Positions 34,889 to 43,924 of a DNA stretch of 64,000 bases are shown piece by piece (position 1 is the stretch's first letter; each line of letters starts with the position of its first letter). The translations under genes and the position numbers were made by a program. The stretch is from assembly GCF_001896135.2 (NCBI RefSeq), contig NZ_MPOH02000009.1, positions 1-64,000 on the forward strand, given 5' to 3'. The notes under the pieces are model-generated. The model saw only the letters and a program-made list of their open reading frames with translations, did no database searches and had not been told where the DNA came from. The DNA comes from Streptomyces phaeoluteigriseus. GTDB lineage: Bacteria > Actinomycetota > Actinomycetes > Streptomycetales > Streptomycetaceae.

Positions 34889-34906
34889 TTTGAGAGCGCT
34901 CTCAAA
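34889..34906. promoter_or_regulatory. perfect 18-bp palindrome, LacI-type sugar operator
   Basis: TTTGAGAGCGCTCTCAAA is perfectly symmetric with the central CG of LacI/CebR-type operators. It lies 63 bp upstream of the GH16 start and just after TTGACG (34879-34884), a plausible -35 element, so a bound repressor would block the promoter. No LacI gene is in the window, so regulation would come from elsewhere. Confidence 0.7.
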
Positions 34907-34968
34907 CACGGGGCGCTGTCGAAGGCACCCGCGCACGAACACTCCGTACCCGAGAGGCACTCCCCACC

Positions 34969-36378
34969 ATGAGCGAATCCTCCGGCACACCACCTCGCAG
35001 ACGGCGCTCCCTGCGGCGGGCACTCGTCGCCCTCGTCGGCACACTGGGCCTCGCGGCGGCCGCCGCCACCCTCACCTCCCCGTCCGCGAACGCCTCCGCG
35101 CCCACTCCGCCGGCGGGCTGGTCACAGGTCTTCCTCGACGACTTCACCGGCGCCGCCGGCACCGGCGTCAACACCTCCAACTGGCAGTACGCCACCGGCA
35201 CCTCCTATCCGGGCGGCCCCGCGAACTGGGGCACCGGCGAGGTCGAGACGATGACGAACAGCACGAGCAACGTCTCGCTCGACGGCAACGGCAACCTGCG
35301 CATCACCCCGCTGCGGGACTCCGCGGGCCGCTGGACCTCCGGCCGTATCGAGACCAACCGCACCGACTTCCAGCCCCCGTCCGGCGGCAGGATGCGGGTC
35401 GAGGCCCGGCTGCAGATGCCCAACGTGACCGGCACCGCCGCCGAGGGCTACTGGCCGGCGTTCTGGATGCTGGGCGCGCCCTACCGCGGCAACTACCACA
35501 ACTGGCCCTCGGTCGGCGAGCTGGACATCATGGAGAACGTCCAGGGGCTGAACAGGGTCTGGTCGACGATGCACTGCGGGACCAATCCCGGCGGCCCCTG
35601 CAACGAGACCACCGGCATCGGCAACTCCACCCCGTGCCCCAACACCACCTGTCAGTCCGGCTTCCACACCTACACCATGGAGTGGGACCGCTCGGCGACC
35701 CCCGAGGCGCTCCGCTTCTTCGTCGACGGCGTCAACTACCACACCGTGACGGCGACTCAGGTCGACGCCACGACCTGGAACAACGCGACGAACCACGGCT
35801 TCTTCATCATCCTGAACGTGGCGATGGGCGGCGCCTTCACGGACGCGTTCGGCGGCGGTCTCGACGGTGACACCCGCTCGGGCGTGCCCATGGTCGTGGA
35901 CTACGTGCAGGTCCTCCAGGCGGCGGGCGGCGGCGGGGGCGGTACGACGCCTCCCCCGACCGGCAACCGCGACGCCTACGCCGCCGTCCAGGCCGAGTCG
36001 CACGACGGTCAGTCCGGTGCGGTCACCGAGACCACCACCGACACCGGCGGCGGCCAGAACATCGGTTCCCTCGCCAACGGCGACTGGGCGCTGTACCGCG
36101 GCGTCGACTTCGGTTCCACGGCGGCCAGGCAGTTCAGCGCCCGGGTGGCGAGTGGCGTGGCCGGCGGGGCCAGCGGTCTCGTCGAGGTGCGCCTGGACAG
36201 CCGTACCTCCGCACCGGTCGGGAGTTTCGCGCTGGCCAACACGGGCGGCTGGCAGTCGTGGCGGACGGTTCCGGCGAACATCACCCCGGTGACCGGAACC
36301 CACGACGTCTATCTGACCTTCACCAGCGGCCAGCCCGCCGACTTCGTGAACGTGAACTGGTTCACCTTCGGCCACTGA
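34969..36378 (+). CDS. secreted GH16 beta-glucanase with C-terminal CBM6-like domain
   Basis: A 469-residue secreted enzyme. The leader RRRRSLRRALVALVGTLGLAAAAATLTSPSANASA is a Sec or Tat signal ending in an AxA site. The catalytic domain (about 48-320) holds GELDIMENV, with Glu184 as nucleophile and Glu189 as acid/base by my count, and WPAFWMLG before it. A GGGGGGTTPPPTG linker leads to a beta-sandwich carbohydrate-binding domain (about 335-469; QAESHDGQSGAVTE, then IGSLANGDWALYRGVDFG), which looks like CBM6. Such enzymes cut 1,3- or mixed-linkage beta-glucans such as laminarin or fungal wall. A sugar-type operator precedes it. Confidence 0.9.
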   Translation: MSESSGTPPRRRRSLRRALVALVGTLGLAAAAATLTSPSANASAPTPPAGWSQVFLDDFTGAAGTGVNTSNWQYATGTSYPGGPANWGTGEVETMTNSTSNVSLDGNGNLRITPLRDSAGRWTSGRIETNRTDFQPPSGGRMRVEARLQMPNVTGTAAEGYWPAFWMLGAPYRGNYHNWPSVGELDIMENVQGLNRVWSTMHCGTNPGGPCNETTGIGNSTPCPNTTCQSGFHTYTMEWDRSATPEALRFFVDGVNYHTVTATQVDATTWNNATNHGFFIILNVAMGGAFTDAFGGGLDGDTRSGVPMVVDYVQVLQAAGGGGGGTTPPPTGNRDAYAAVQAESHDGQSGAVTETTTDTGGGQNIGSLANGDWALYRGVDFGSTAARQFSARVASGVAGGASGLVEVRLDSRTSAPVGSFALANTGGWQSWRTVPANITPVTGTHDVYLTFTSGQPADFVNVNWFTFGH

Positions 36379-36406
36379 CCGCGGCACGCGTCGACCCGGC
36401 GGCGTT

Positions 36407-37299
36407 TCAGCGCAGTTCCGCGCGGAACGCCGCCGGTGTCGTGTCCGTGTGCTGGTGGAAGAACTTGGAGAAGTTCGCCGGGTCGGGGAAGCCCACCGCC
36501 GCGCCGACCCGGCCGATCGGCAGCTCGGTGTGGGCCAGGAGCCGCTTCGCCTCCAGGACGACCCGTTTGTCGATGAAGCCCTTGGGGGTCTCGCCGGTCG
36601 CGGCGCGCACCGCGCGCACCAGGGTGCGGCGGGAGTACCCGAGCGCGTCGGCGTACGCGCTGACGCTGTGGTTGACGGCGAAGTCCCGTTCCACGGCCTC
36701 GCGGAAGAGGGTGAAGGTGGTGTCGGTCCGGCGGCGGGCCGCCTCCGCGGAGCTGGCGGCGAGATGCGCGAGGCGCAGCAGAAACGCCGTCAGGGAGTGC
36801 CGGAGCACGGAGGTGTGCAGGCTCAACGGCAGGGTCTCGGTGGCGAGGTCGTCGTACTCCTGTTGCAGGTACGCCAGGGCCGCGCGCAGGCCGGCCGACT
36901 GGGCCTCGTCGGGGTGCAGCAGCGGCGGCAGGTCGTAGCGGTACAGGCCGGTGGCCTCGACCGTGGCGCGAGGCAGGAAGCCGGGTTGCATGGCCAGCAC
37001 GGTTCCGCGGTACTCGCTGGTCTTCGAGAAGCGGTGGACCTGGCCCGGGCGGATCCACAGGACGTCTCCGGCCGTCGCCTCGTGCTCGGCGAAGTCGACC
37101 ATGTGACGGACGGACCGTCGGTGAAGAGCAGGACGATGTGGAAGTCGATCCGGTGCACGCGCTCCAGCGGCGCGTCGGCGTGCCAGGTGCGGCCGGCGCC
37201 CATGGGGCCGACCTGCATGCCGACGCCGCCGACGCTGAGGCCGACCGGGAAGGGGAACGTTCTGATCCCGTCACCGTCTTCGACGGTTGTGTCCGCCAT
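36407..37299 (-). pseudogene. AraC-family regulator, frameshifted
   Basis: The N-terminal sensor begins MADTTVEDGDGIRTFPFPVG at ATG 37299 and runs to LLFTDGPSV. It continues one frame over as MVDFAEHEATAGDVLWIRPGQVHRFS, the cupin-like AraC sensor. One base (probably C) is missing near 37101. The double HTH at the C-terminus is intact: SVSAYADALGYSRRTLVRAVRAATGETPKGFIDKRVVLEAKRLL and VGAAVGFPDPANFSKFFHQHTDTTPAAFRAEL. The repaired protein is about 297 residues. It is divergent from tkt, and a palindrome in the gap may be its site. Confidence 0.8.
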
Positions 37300-37386
37300 G
37301 TCCGTCTCGTGCCGCCTCGTTCGTGCCCGGCGCCGCCGGGGTGTCCCACTTTCACCACAGCCTGACACACGGGGACCTTCCCCCGA

Positions 37387-37401
37387 AAAAGTCAGACTTT
37401 T
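37387..37401. promoter_or_regulatory. inverted repeat between AraC gene and tkt
   Basis: AAAAGTC and GACTTTT form perfect 7-bp arms around a single A. It is 54 bp upstream of tkt and 88 bp upstream of the AraC-type start, in one of the few AT-rich spots of the region. It may be an operator for the divergent regulator or a promoter element of the pentose-phosphate operon. Confidence 0.4.
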
Positions 37402-37454
37402 ACTCTTGAACGCATCAGACCAGCCACTTCGCTCGCACCGAGGATTTCTTGAAG

Positions 37455-39547
37455 ATGAGCACGCAGACCCCGGACAGCTTCGAATGGACCGAACTCGACC
37501 GGCGTGCCGTCGACACCGCACGCCTGTTGGCGGCGGATGCCGTGCAGAAGGTGGGCAACGGCCACCCCGGCACCGCGATGAGCCTCGCGCCCGCCGCGTA
37601 CACGATCTTTCAGAAGGTGATGCGACACGACCCGGCGGACCCCGAGTGGGCCGGTCGTGACCGCTTCGTCCTCTCCCCCGGGCACACCTCGCTGACCCTG
37701 TACACGCAGTTGTACCTGGCCGGCTACGAGCTGGAGCTGGAGGACCTCAGGGCGTTCCGCACCCACGGCTCGAAGACGCCGGGCCACCCCGAGTACGGGC
37801 ACACCGCCGGTGTGGAGACCACCACCGGGCCGCTCGGTCAGGGCGCCGCCAACGCCGTCGGCATGGCGATGGCCGCCCGCTACGAGCGCGGCCTGTTCGA
37901 CCCCGAGGCCGCCGAGGGCACCTCGCCGTTCGACCACACCATCTGGGCGATCGTCTCCGACGGCGACCTCCAGGAAGGCGTCTCCGCCGAGGCCTCCTCG
38001 CTCGCCGGCCACCAGAGGCTCGGCAACCTGGTCTTCCTCTACGACGACAACCACATCTCCATCGAGGGCGACACCGCGACCGCCTTCTCCGAGGACGTCC
38101 TGAAGCGGTACGAGGCGTACGGCTGGCACGTGCAGCGCATCGAGCCGCTGGAGAACGGCGACGTCGACGTGCACGCCCTGTACGCCGCCCTGACCGCGGC
38201 GCGGGCCGAGACGGCACGCCCCTCGATCATCGCGATGCGCACGATCATCGCCTGGCCCGCGCCGAACGCGCGGAACACCGAGGCCTCCCACGGCTCCGCC
38301 CTCGGCGACGACGAGGTGGCCGCCACCAAGCGCCTCCTCGGCTTCGACCCGGAGAAGTCCTTCGAGGTCCCGGGCGACGTGCTCGCGCACACCCGCACCG
38401 CCCTCGACCGGGGCGCCGAGGCGCACGCCGCCTGGGACAAGCGGCTCGACTCCTGGCGCGGCGAGCGGCCGGAGCGGGCGCGACTGTTCGACCGGGTCCT
38501 CGCGGGTCAGCTCCCCGAGGGCTGGGAGGACCACCTGCCCGTCTTCGAGGAGGGCAAGGCGGTCGCCACCCGCGCGGCCTCCGGCAAGGTGCTCCAGGCG
38601 CTCGGCCCGGTCGTCCCGGAGCTGTGGGGCGGCTCGGCAGACCTGGCCGGTTCCAACAACACCACCATCGACAAGACCTCGTCCTTCCTGCCGCGGGGCA
38701 ACCCGCTGCCCGAGGCCGACCCCTACGGCCGCACGGTCCACTTCGGCATCCGCGAGTTCTCGATGGCCGCCGAGATGAACGGCATCGCCCTGCACGGCAA
38801 CACGCGCGTCTACGGCGGCACCTTCCTGGTGTTCTCCGACTACATGCGCAACGCCGTCCGCATGTCGGCGCTGATGCAACTCCCGGTGACGTACGTCTGG
38901 ACGCACGACTCCGTCGGTCTCGGCGAGGACGGCCCCACCCACCAGCCGGTCGAGCACCTGGCCTCGCTGCGTGCCATCCCCGGCCTGAACGTCGTACGGC
39001 CCGCCGACGCCAACGAGACGGCGATCGCCTGGGCCGAGATCCTCCGCCGGCACGGCACCCGCCCGGCACCGCACGGTCTGGCCCTCACCCGTCAGGGCGT
39101 GCCCACGTACGCGCCGAACGCGGACGCGGCGAAGGGCGGTTACGTCCTCGAGGAGTCCTCGAAGGACACCCCGGACGTCGTCCTGATCGCCACCGGCTCC
39201 GAGGTGCACCTCGCGGTCGCCGCGCGGGAGACGCTGGAGGCGGAGGGGATCGGCACCCGGGTGGTGTCGATGCCGTCGGTGGAGTGGTTCGAGGAGCAGT
39301 CGCCCGCGTACCGCGACAGCGTCCTGCCGCCGTCGGTGAAGGCCCGGGTCGCCGTCGAGGCGGGCATCGGCCTCACCTGGCACCGCTTCGTGGGGGACGC
39401 GGGACGCATCGTCTCCCTGGAGCACTTCGGCGCCTCCGCCGACGCCGGGACGCTGTTCGCCGAGTTCGGCTTCACCCCCGAGAACGTCGCCGCCGCGGCC
39501 CGGCCGCCCTCGATGCGACCACGAGCGTGGCGCACGCACGTGGTTGA
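37455..39547 (+). CDS. tkt: transketolase
   Basis: A thiamine-diphosphate enzyme of about 698 residues moving two-carbon units between sugar phosphates in the non-oxidative pentose-phosphate pathway. Motifs: [45 protein letters not shown] (ThDP/Mg motif), [15 protein letters not shown] and [14 protein letters not shown] 37455 has GAGGA about 10 bp upstream. As sequenced, the frame does not stop but runs on into tal. The neighbouring frame ends in [12 protein letters not shown] and TGA at 39545-39547, as expected for this enzyme, so one base is probably missing near 39505. It is the first gene of tkt-tal-zwf-opcA. Confidence 0.85.
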
Positions 39548-39566
39548 TCCGATCGCCAGAAAGAAG

Positions 39567-40766
39567 ATGATCACAGTGTCCGAAGCAACCGCCGCCGCGG
39601 GAGCCCTGAAGCGCCTCTCCGACGAAGGCGTCTCGATCTGGCTGGACGACCTGTCCCGCGAGCGGATCACCTCCGGCAACCTCGCCGGGGTCGTCGCCAC
39701 GCGGCACGTCGTCGGCGTCACCACCAACCCGTCCATCTTTCAGGCCGCCATCGGCTCCGGCGAGGGTTACCAGGAGCAGCTCGCCGACCTGGCCGTGCGG
39801 GGCGTCACGGTCGACGAGGCCGTACGGATGATGACGACCGCCGATGTGCGTGCGGCCGCCGATGTCCTGAATCCCGTATACACGTCCACGGGTGGCCGCG
39901 ACGGCCGCGTCTCCATCGAGGTCGACCCCCGGCTGGCCCACGAGACCGCGGCCACCATCGCCGAGGCCAAGCAGCTCGCCTGGCTCGTCGACCGCCCCAA
40001 CGTCATGATCAAGATCCCGGCGACGAAGGCCGGTCTCCCGGCGATCACCGAGGTCATCGGCCTCGGCATCAGCGTCAACGTCACACTGATCTTCTCGCTG
40101 GAGCGCTACCGCGAGGTCATGGACGCCTACCTGGCCGGCCTGGAGAAGGCCGCCGCGCGGGGCATCGACCTGTCGACGATCCACTCCGTCGCCTCCTTCT
40201 TCGTCTCCCGCGTCGACGCCGAGATCGACAAGCGCCTCACCGTCCTCGGCACCGACGAGGCCCTCGCGCTCAGGGGCCGGGCCGCGCTCGCCAACGCACG
40301 TCTGGCGTACCAGGCGTACGAGGAGAGGTTCGGCTCCGCCGACGACACGACGCGCGGCGGAGACCGCTGGACCGCCCTCGCCGGGGCGAGGGCCAACAAG
40401 CAGCGTCCGCTGTGGGCATCCACCGGTGTGAAGGATCCTGCATACAAGGACACGCTGTACGTCGACGAACTCGTGGCGCCCGGCACCGTCAACACCATGC
40501 CGGAGGCCACGCTGAACGCCACCGCCGACCACGGCGTCATCACCGGCGACACGGTCACCGGCGGCTACGCGCAGGCCCACGCGGACCTCGCCGCCGTCGA
40601 GGCGCTCGGCATCTCCTACGAGGAGGTCGTCACCCGGTTGGAGGACGAGGGCGTCGCCAAGTTCGCGGTGGCGTGGCAGGACCTGCTGGACGCGGTCACG
40701 AAGTCCCTCGACACCAGGGAACTCGACGCAGAGGGACCCGACACCGAAGGAGCTGACGCGGAATGA
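39567..40766 (+). CDS. tal: transaldolase
   Basis: A 399-residue type of transaldolase common in actinobacteria, transferring dihydroxyacetone from sedoheptulose-7-phosphate to glyceraldehyde-3-phosphate. Visible motifs: [27 protein letters not shown], the Schiff-base Lys in [24 protein letters not shown] and [18 protein letters not shown] 39567 follows AGAAAGAAG; GTG 39576 is an alternative. In this sequence the gene is in frame with tkt without a stop, giving an apparent 1104-residue fusion. The stop overlaps the zwf ATG. Confidence 0.88.
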   Translation: MITVSEATAAAGALKRLSDEGVSIWLDDLSRERITSGNLAGVVATRHVVGVTTNPSIFQAAIGSGEGYQEQLADLAVRGVTVDEAVRMMTTADVRAAADVLNPVYTSTGGRDGRVSIEVDPRLAHETAATIAEAKQLAWLVDRPNVMIKIPATKAGLPAITEVIGLGISVNVTLIFSLERYREVMDAYLAGLEKAAARGIDLSTIHSVASFFVSRVDAEIDKRLTVLGTDEALALRGRAALANARLAYQAYEERFGSADDTTRGGDRWTALAGARANKQRPLWASTGVKDPAYKDTLYVDELVAPGTVNTMPEATLNATADHGVITGDTVTGGYAQAHADLAAVEALGISYEEVVTRLEDEGVAKFAVAWQDLLDAVTKSLDTRELDAEGPDTEGADAE

Positions 40767-42306
40767 GCACTGCCGGCATGGACACCGCCTGGGACAACCC
40801 GTTGCGGGATCCCCGCGACCGGCGCCTGCCCCGGATCGCCGGTCCGTCCGGGCTCGTCATCTTCGGCGTGACCGGCGACCTGTCCCGCAAGAAGCTGATG
40901 CCCGCCGTCTACGACCTGGCCAACCGAGGCCTGCTCCCGCCGGGCTTCTCGCTCGTCGGCTTCGCCCGCCGCGACTGGGAGGACCAGGACTTCGCGCAGG
41001 TCGTCCACGACGCGGTGCGCGAGCACGCGCGGACGCCGTTCCGGGAGGAGGTCTGGCAGCAGCTCGCCGAGGGCATGCGGTTCATCCCCGGTGACTTCGA
41101 CGACGACTCGGCGTTCAAGCAGCTCCGCGACGCCGTCGAGGAGCTGGACCACTCCCGCGGCACCGGCGGCAACTTCGCCTTCTACCTCTCCGTACCGCCG
41201 AAGTTCTTCCCCAAGGTCGTCGAGCAGCTGAAGAAGCACGGCCTGGCGAACGCCCCCGACGGGTCGTGGCGGCGGGCGGTCATCGAGAAGCCGTTCGGGC
41301 ACGACCTGTCGAGCGCGCAGGAACTCAACGCGATCGTGCACGACGTGTTCGAGCCGGACCAGGTGTTCCGCATCGACCACTACCTGGGCAAGGAGACCGT
41401 CCAGAACATCCTGGCGCTGCGCTTCGCCAACCAGATGTTCGAGCCGATCTGGAACCGGTCGTACGTCGACCACATCCAGATCACGATGGCCGAGGACATC
41501 GGCATCGGCGGCCGGGCCGGCTACTACGACGGCATCGGCTCGGCGCGCGACGTCATCCAGAACCACCTCCTCCAGCTGATGGCACTGACCGCGATGGAGA
41601 GCCCGCCTCCTTCGACGCGGCCTCGCTGCTCGCCGAGAAGCTGAAGGTCTTCAAGGCCGTGAAGCTGCCGGAGGACCTCGGCAGGCACACCGTGCGGGCG
41701 CAGTACGCGGGCGCCTGGCAGGGCGGCGAGAAGGTGCGCGGCTATCTGGAGGAGGACGGCATCGACCCGTCCTCCACGACGGACACCTACGCCGCCGTCC
41801 GGCTGAACGTCGACAACCGCCGCTGGGCGGGCGTGCCGTTCTACCTGCGCACCGGCAAGCGGCTGGGCCGCCGGGTCACCGAGATCGCGGTCGTGTTCCA
41901 GCGGGCGCCGCACTCCCCCTTCGACTCCACCGCCACCGAGGAACTCGGTGCCAACGCGATCGTCATCCGAGTCCAGCCCGACGAGGGCGTCACGGTCCGC
42001 TTCGGCTCCAAGGTGCCGGGCACGTCGATGGAGATCCGGGACGTGACGATGGACTTCGCGTACGGCGAGTCCTTCACGGAGTCCAGCCCGGAGGCGTACG
42101 AGCGCCTGATCCTGGACGTGCTGCTCGGCGACGCCAACCTGTTCCCGCGCCACCAGGAAGTGGAAGAGTCCTGGAGGATCCTCGACCCGATCGAGGAGTA
42201 CTGGGCACGGCACGGCAGGCCCGCGCAGTACGCCTCGGGAAGCTGGGGACCCGAGGAAGCCGACGAGATGCTCGCACAAGACGGACGGAGCTGGCGCAGG
42301 CCATGA
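40763..42306 (+). pseudogene. zwf: glucose-6-phosphate 1-dehydrogenase, frameshifted
   Basis: First enzyme of the oxidative pentose-phosphate branch, making NADPH and 6-phosphogluconolactone. The N-terminal half has VIFGVTGDLSRKKLMPA (NADP loop), IEKPFGHDL and the active-site motif RIDHYLGKE. At about 41600 'atggagagccc' should read 'atggaggagccc' (LTAMEEPASFDAASLLAEKL), one G missing. The second frame then gives the complete C-terminal half to GRSWRRP. The repaired length is 514 residues. ATG 40763 overlaps the tal stop and the end overlaps the opcA ATG. The lesion is probably a sequence error because the rest is pristine. Confidence 0.87.
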
Positions 42307-43238
42307 AGATCGACCTGACCGACACCACGGCAAGCAAGATCAACAAGGCGCTGGTGCAGGGTCGCCGCGCCATCGGCACACCGGCCGTGGGCATGGTCCT
42401 GACGATGGTGATCGTCACGGACGAGGAGAACGCCTACGACTCGATCAAGGCGGCCGAGGAGGCCTCGCACGAGCACCCCTCGCGCACCCTGGTCGTCATC
42501 AAGCGGCACGCCCGCACCCCCCGGGAGCGCACGCAGTCGCGCCTCGACGCCGAGGTCCGGGTGGGTTCCGAGGCCGGCACCGGCGAGACGGTCATCCTGC
42601 GGACGTACGGCGAGGTGTCGGAGCACGCCGACTCCGTCGTGCTGCCGCTGCTGCTGCCGGACGCCCCGGTCGTCGTGTGGTGGCCGGTGGACGCGCCGCA
42701 GTACCCGGTCAAGGACCCGCTGGGCGCGCTCGCCCAGCGCCGGATCACCGACATGTACGCCGTCGAGCGGCCCCTCCAGGCCCTGGAGGCGCGCGTGAAT
42801 TCGTACGCGCCCGGCGACACCGACCTGGCGTGGACCCGGCTCACGCCGTGGCGCTCCATGCTGGCGGCGGCGCTGGACCAGGCGCGGACGCCCATCGTGT
42901 CGGCGGCCGTGGAGAGCGAGGCGGACAACCCCAGTGCGGAGTTGCTCGCGCGCTGGCTGGAGGCCCGGCTGAACGTGTCGGTCGAGCGGGTGGAGACCGC
43001 GGGCCCGGTCGTCACGGCCGTCCGGCTCGGCACCGAGAACGGCGAGGTCGTCATCGACCGCCCCGAGGGCCCGCTGGCCACGCTGTCGCTGCCCGGCCAG
43101 CCCTCGCGCAGCCTCGCGCTGAAGGTCCGCCCCACCTCCGAACTGATCGCCGAGGAGCTGCGGCGCCTCGACGCCGACGAGATGTACGCCGTCGCCCTGC
43201 GGGGCGAGGGCACCAAGGAGACCCCCTCCCATGTCTGA
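42303..43238 (+). CDS. opcA: glucose-6-phosphate dehydrogenase assembly protein OpcA
   Basis: A 311-residue cytoplasmic protein that in cyanobacteria and actinobacteria promotes assembly or activation of G6PDH. It begins MKIDLTDTTASKINKALVQGRR and contains the conserved VVWWPVDAPQYPVKDPLG and TDMYAVERPLQALEAR, TDLAWTRLTPWRSMLAAALDQ. ATG 42303 overlaps the zwf stop by 4 bp, so the two are co-translated. Its stop overlaps the truncated pgi by 8 bp. Confidence 0.9.
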   Translation: MKIDLTDTTASKINKALVQGRRAIGTPAVGMVLTMVIVTDEENAYDSIKAAEEASHEHPSRTLVVIKRHARTPRERTQSRLDAEVRVGSEAGTGETVILRTYGEVSEHADSVVLPLLLPDAPVVVWWPVDAPQYPVKDPLGALAQRRITDMYAVERPLQALEARVNSYAPGDTDLAWTRLTPWRSMLAAALDQARTPIVSAAVESEADNPSAELLARWLEARLNVSVERVETAGPVVTAVRLGTENGEVVIDRPEGPLATLSLPGQPSRSLALKVRPTSELIAEELRRLDADEMYAVALRGEGTKETPSHV

Positions 43239-43453
43239 CACACCCCTGCTCACGCGGCGGCCCGAGTGGGCCGCGCTGGAGGACCACCGCGCCCACCGGC
43301 AGGCGCATCTGCGCGAGTTGTTCGCGGCGGACCCCGGGCGCGCCGAGCGGTACGTCGTGCGCGTCGGTGACCTGCGCATCGACTATTCCAAGCATCTGAT
43401 CACCGATGAGACCCTCGCGCTGTTGCGCGAGCTGGCCGCCGCCACCGGCGTGT
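43231..43453 (+). pseudogene. pgi: glucose-6-phosphate isomerase, N-terminal remnant
   Basis: About 74 codons of a Pgi N-terminus (LLTRRPEWAALEDHRAHRQ, then VVRVGDLRIDYSKHLITDETLALL) in the expected place after opcA. The family homology stops abruptly at ATGVS, and the next bases belong to the end of a gnd gene. The remaining roughly 470 codons, including all catalytic residues, are absent. The open frame continues out of phase to 43776 but is meaningless after the junction. Confidence 0.85.
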
Positions 43454-43549
43454 CGGTTCGCCTCCCGCCAGGAGGACTCGCCCCAGATGAAGATGATCGC
43501 GGCGCTGCGCAACCAGTTCGGCGGCCACGCCGTCGAGTCGTCGAAGTAG
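43454..43549 (+). pseudogene. gnd: 6-phosphogluconate dehydrogenase, C-terminal remnant
   Basis: The last 31 codons of a short-form (about 290-residue) Gnd: RFASRQEDSPQMKMIAAL and RNQFGGHAVESSK, then TAG. It is one base out of phase with the pgi remnant. The junction falls at CGG (43454-43456), which both parental genes could have shared as microhomology. Most of pgi and of gnd were therefore lost in one deletion event, or collapsed in assembly. Confidence 0.75.
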
Positions 43550-43924
43550 GCCCGGCCAGGTTCTGCGATGGTCCCGCCCCCACGGCCTCATGGGCGTGGG
43601 GGTGGCCTCCGTCGGGCGGACGGAGGGGGAGCCTGACGGACCGGCGCACCCGCCGGACCGACCTGCCGCCCACCGCGCACGGCGAGGAACTAGCCGAGTT
43701 CCTCGCCCCACTCCTCTCCGGCCGAAACCTGTGGCCGGACGGCGCGCCAACCCGGCCCGGACGGCCATCCCGGTGAGTCGCCGCAGGCGGCCGGGGGGCG
43801 CGCGACGGGGTGCCGGGCCGGCTGCTCCTGGCCAAGACCGTCGTCGCCGGTGTGACGAGGACGGTCAGCCGCCAGTAGCCGGGCCGGTGGCCGGTGAGTG
43901 GGTGCCGGGAGGCCGGGCGTCGGG
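43550..43924. other. 375-bp gap with two tandem hairpins
   Basis: After the gnd remnant come two hairpins: CCCCCACG paired with CGTGGGGG (43577-43602) and CCTCCGTC paired with GACGGAGG (43606-43626). The rest has an open frame (GEELAEFLAPLLSGRNLWPDG near 43680-43740) that looks partly protein-like but has no start or recognisable family. No gene is called. Confidence 0.6.
43577..43626 (+). terminator. double hairpin terminator after the pentose-phosphate operon
   Basis: Two perfect 8-bp stems lie 4 bp apart, with loops of 10 and 5 bases, 28 bp after the gnd stop. This is probably the original terminator of the operon, preserved beyond the deletion. Confidence 0.6.

Noticed and set aside
37392..40580. 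1062-codon antisense open frame over tkt and tal
   Set aside because: Its composition is the low-complexity Gly/Val/Arg pattern of antisense Streptomyces frames; the plus strand has two full enzyme families.
43680..43776. Small gene after the gnd remnant (GEELAEFLAPLLSGRNLW)
   Set aside because: No start codon or ribosome site and no family; it is only open because the broken pgi frame passes through it.
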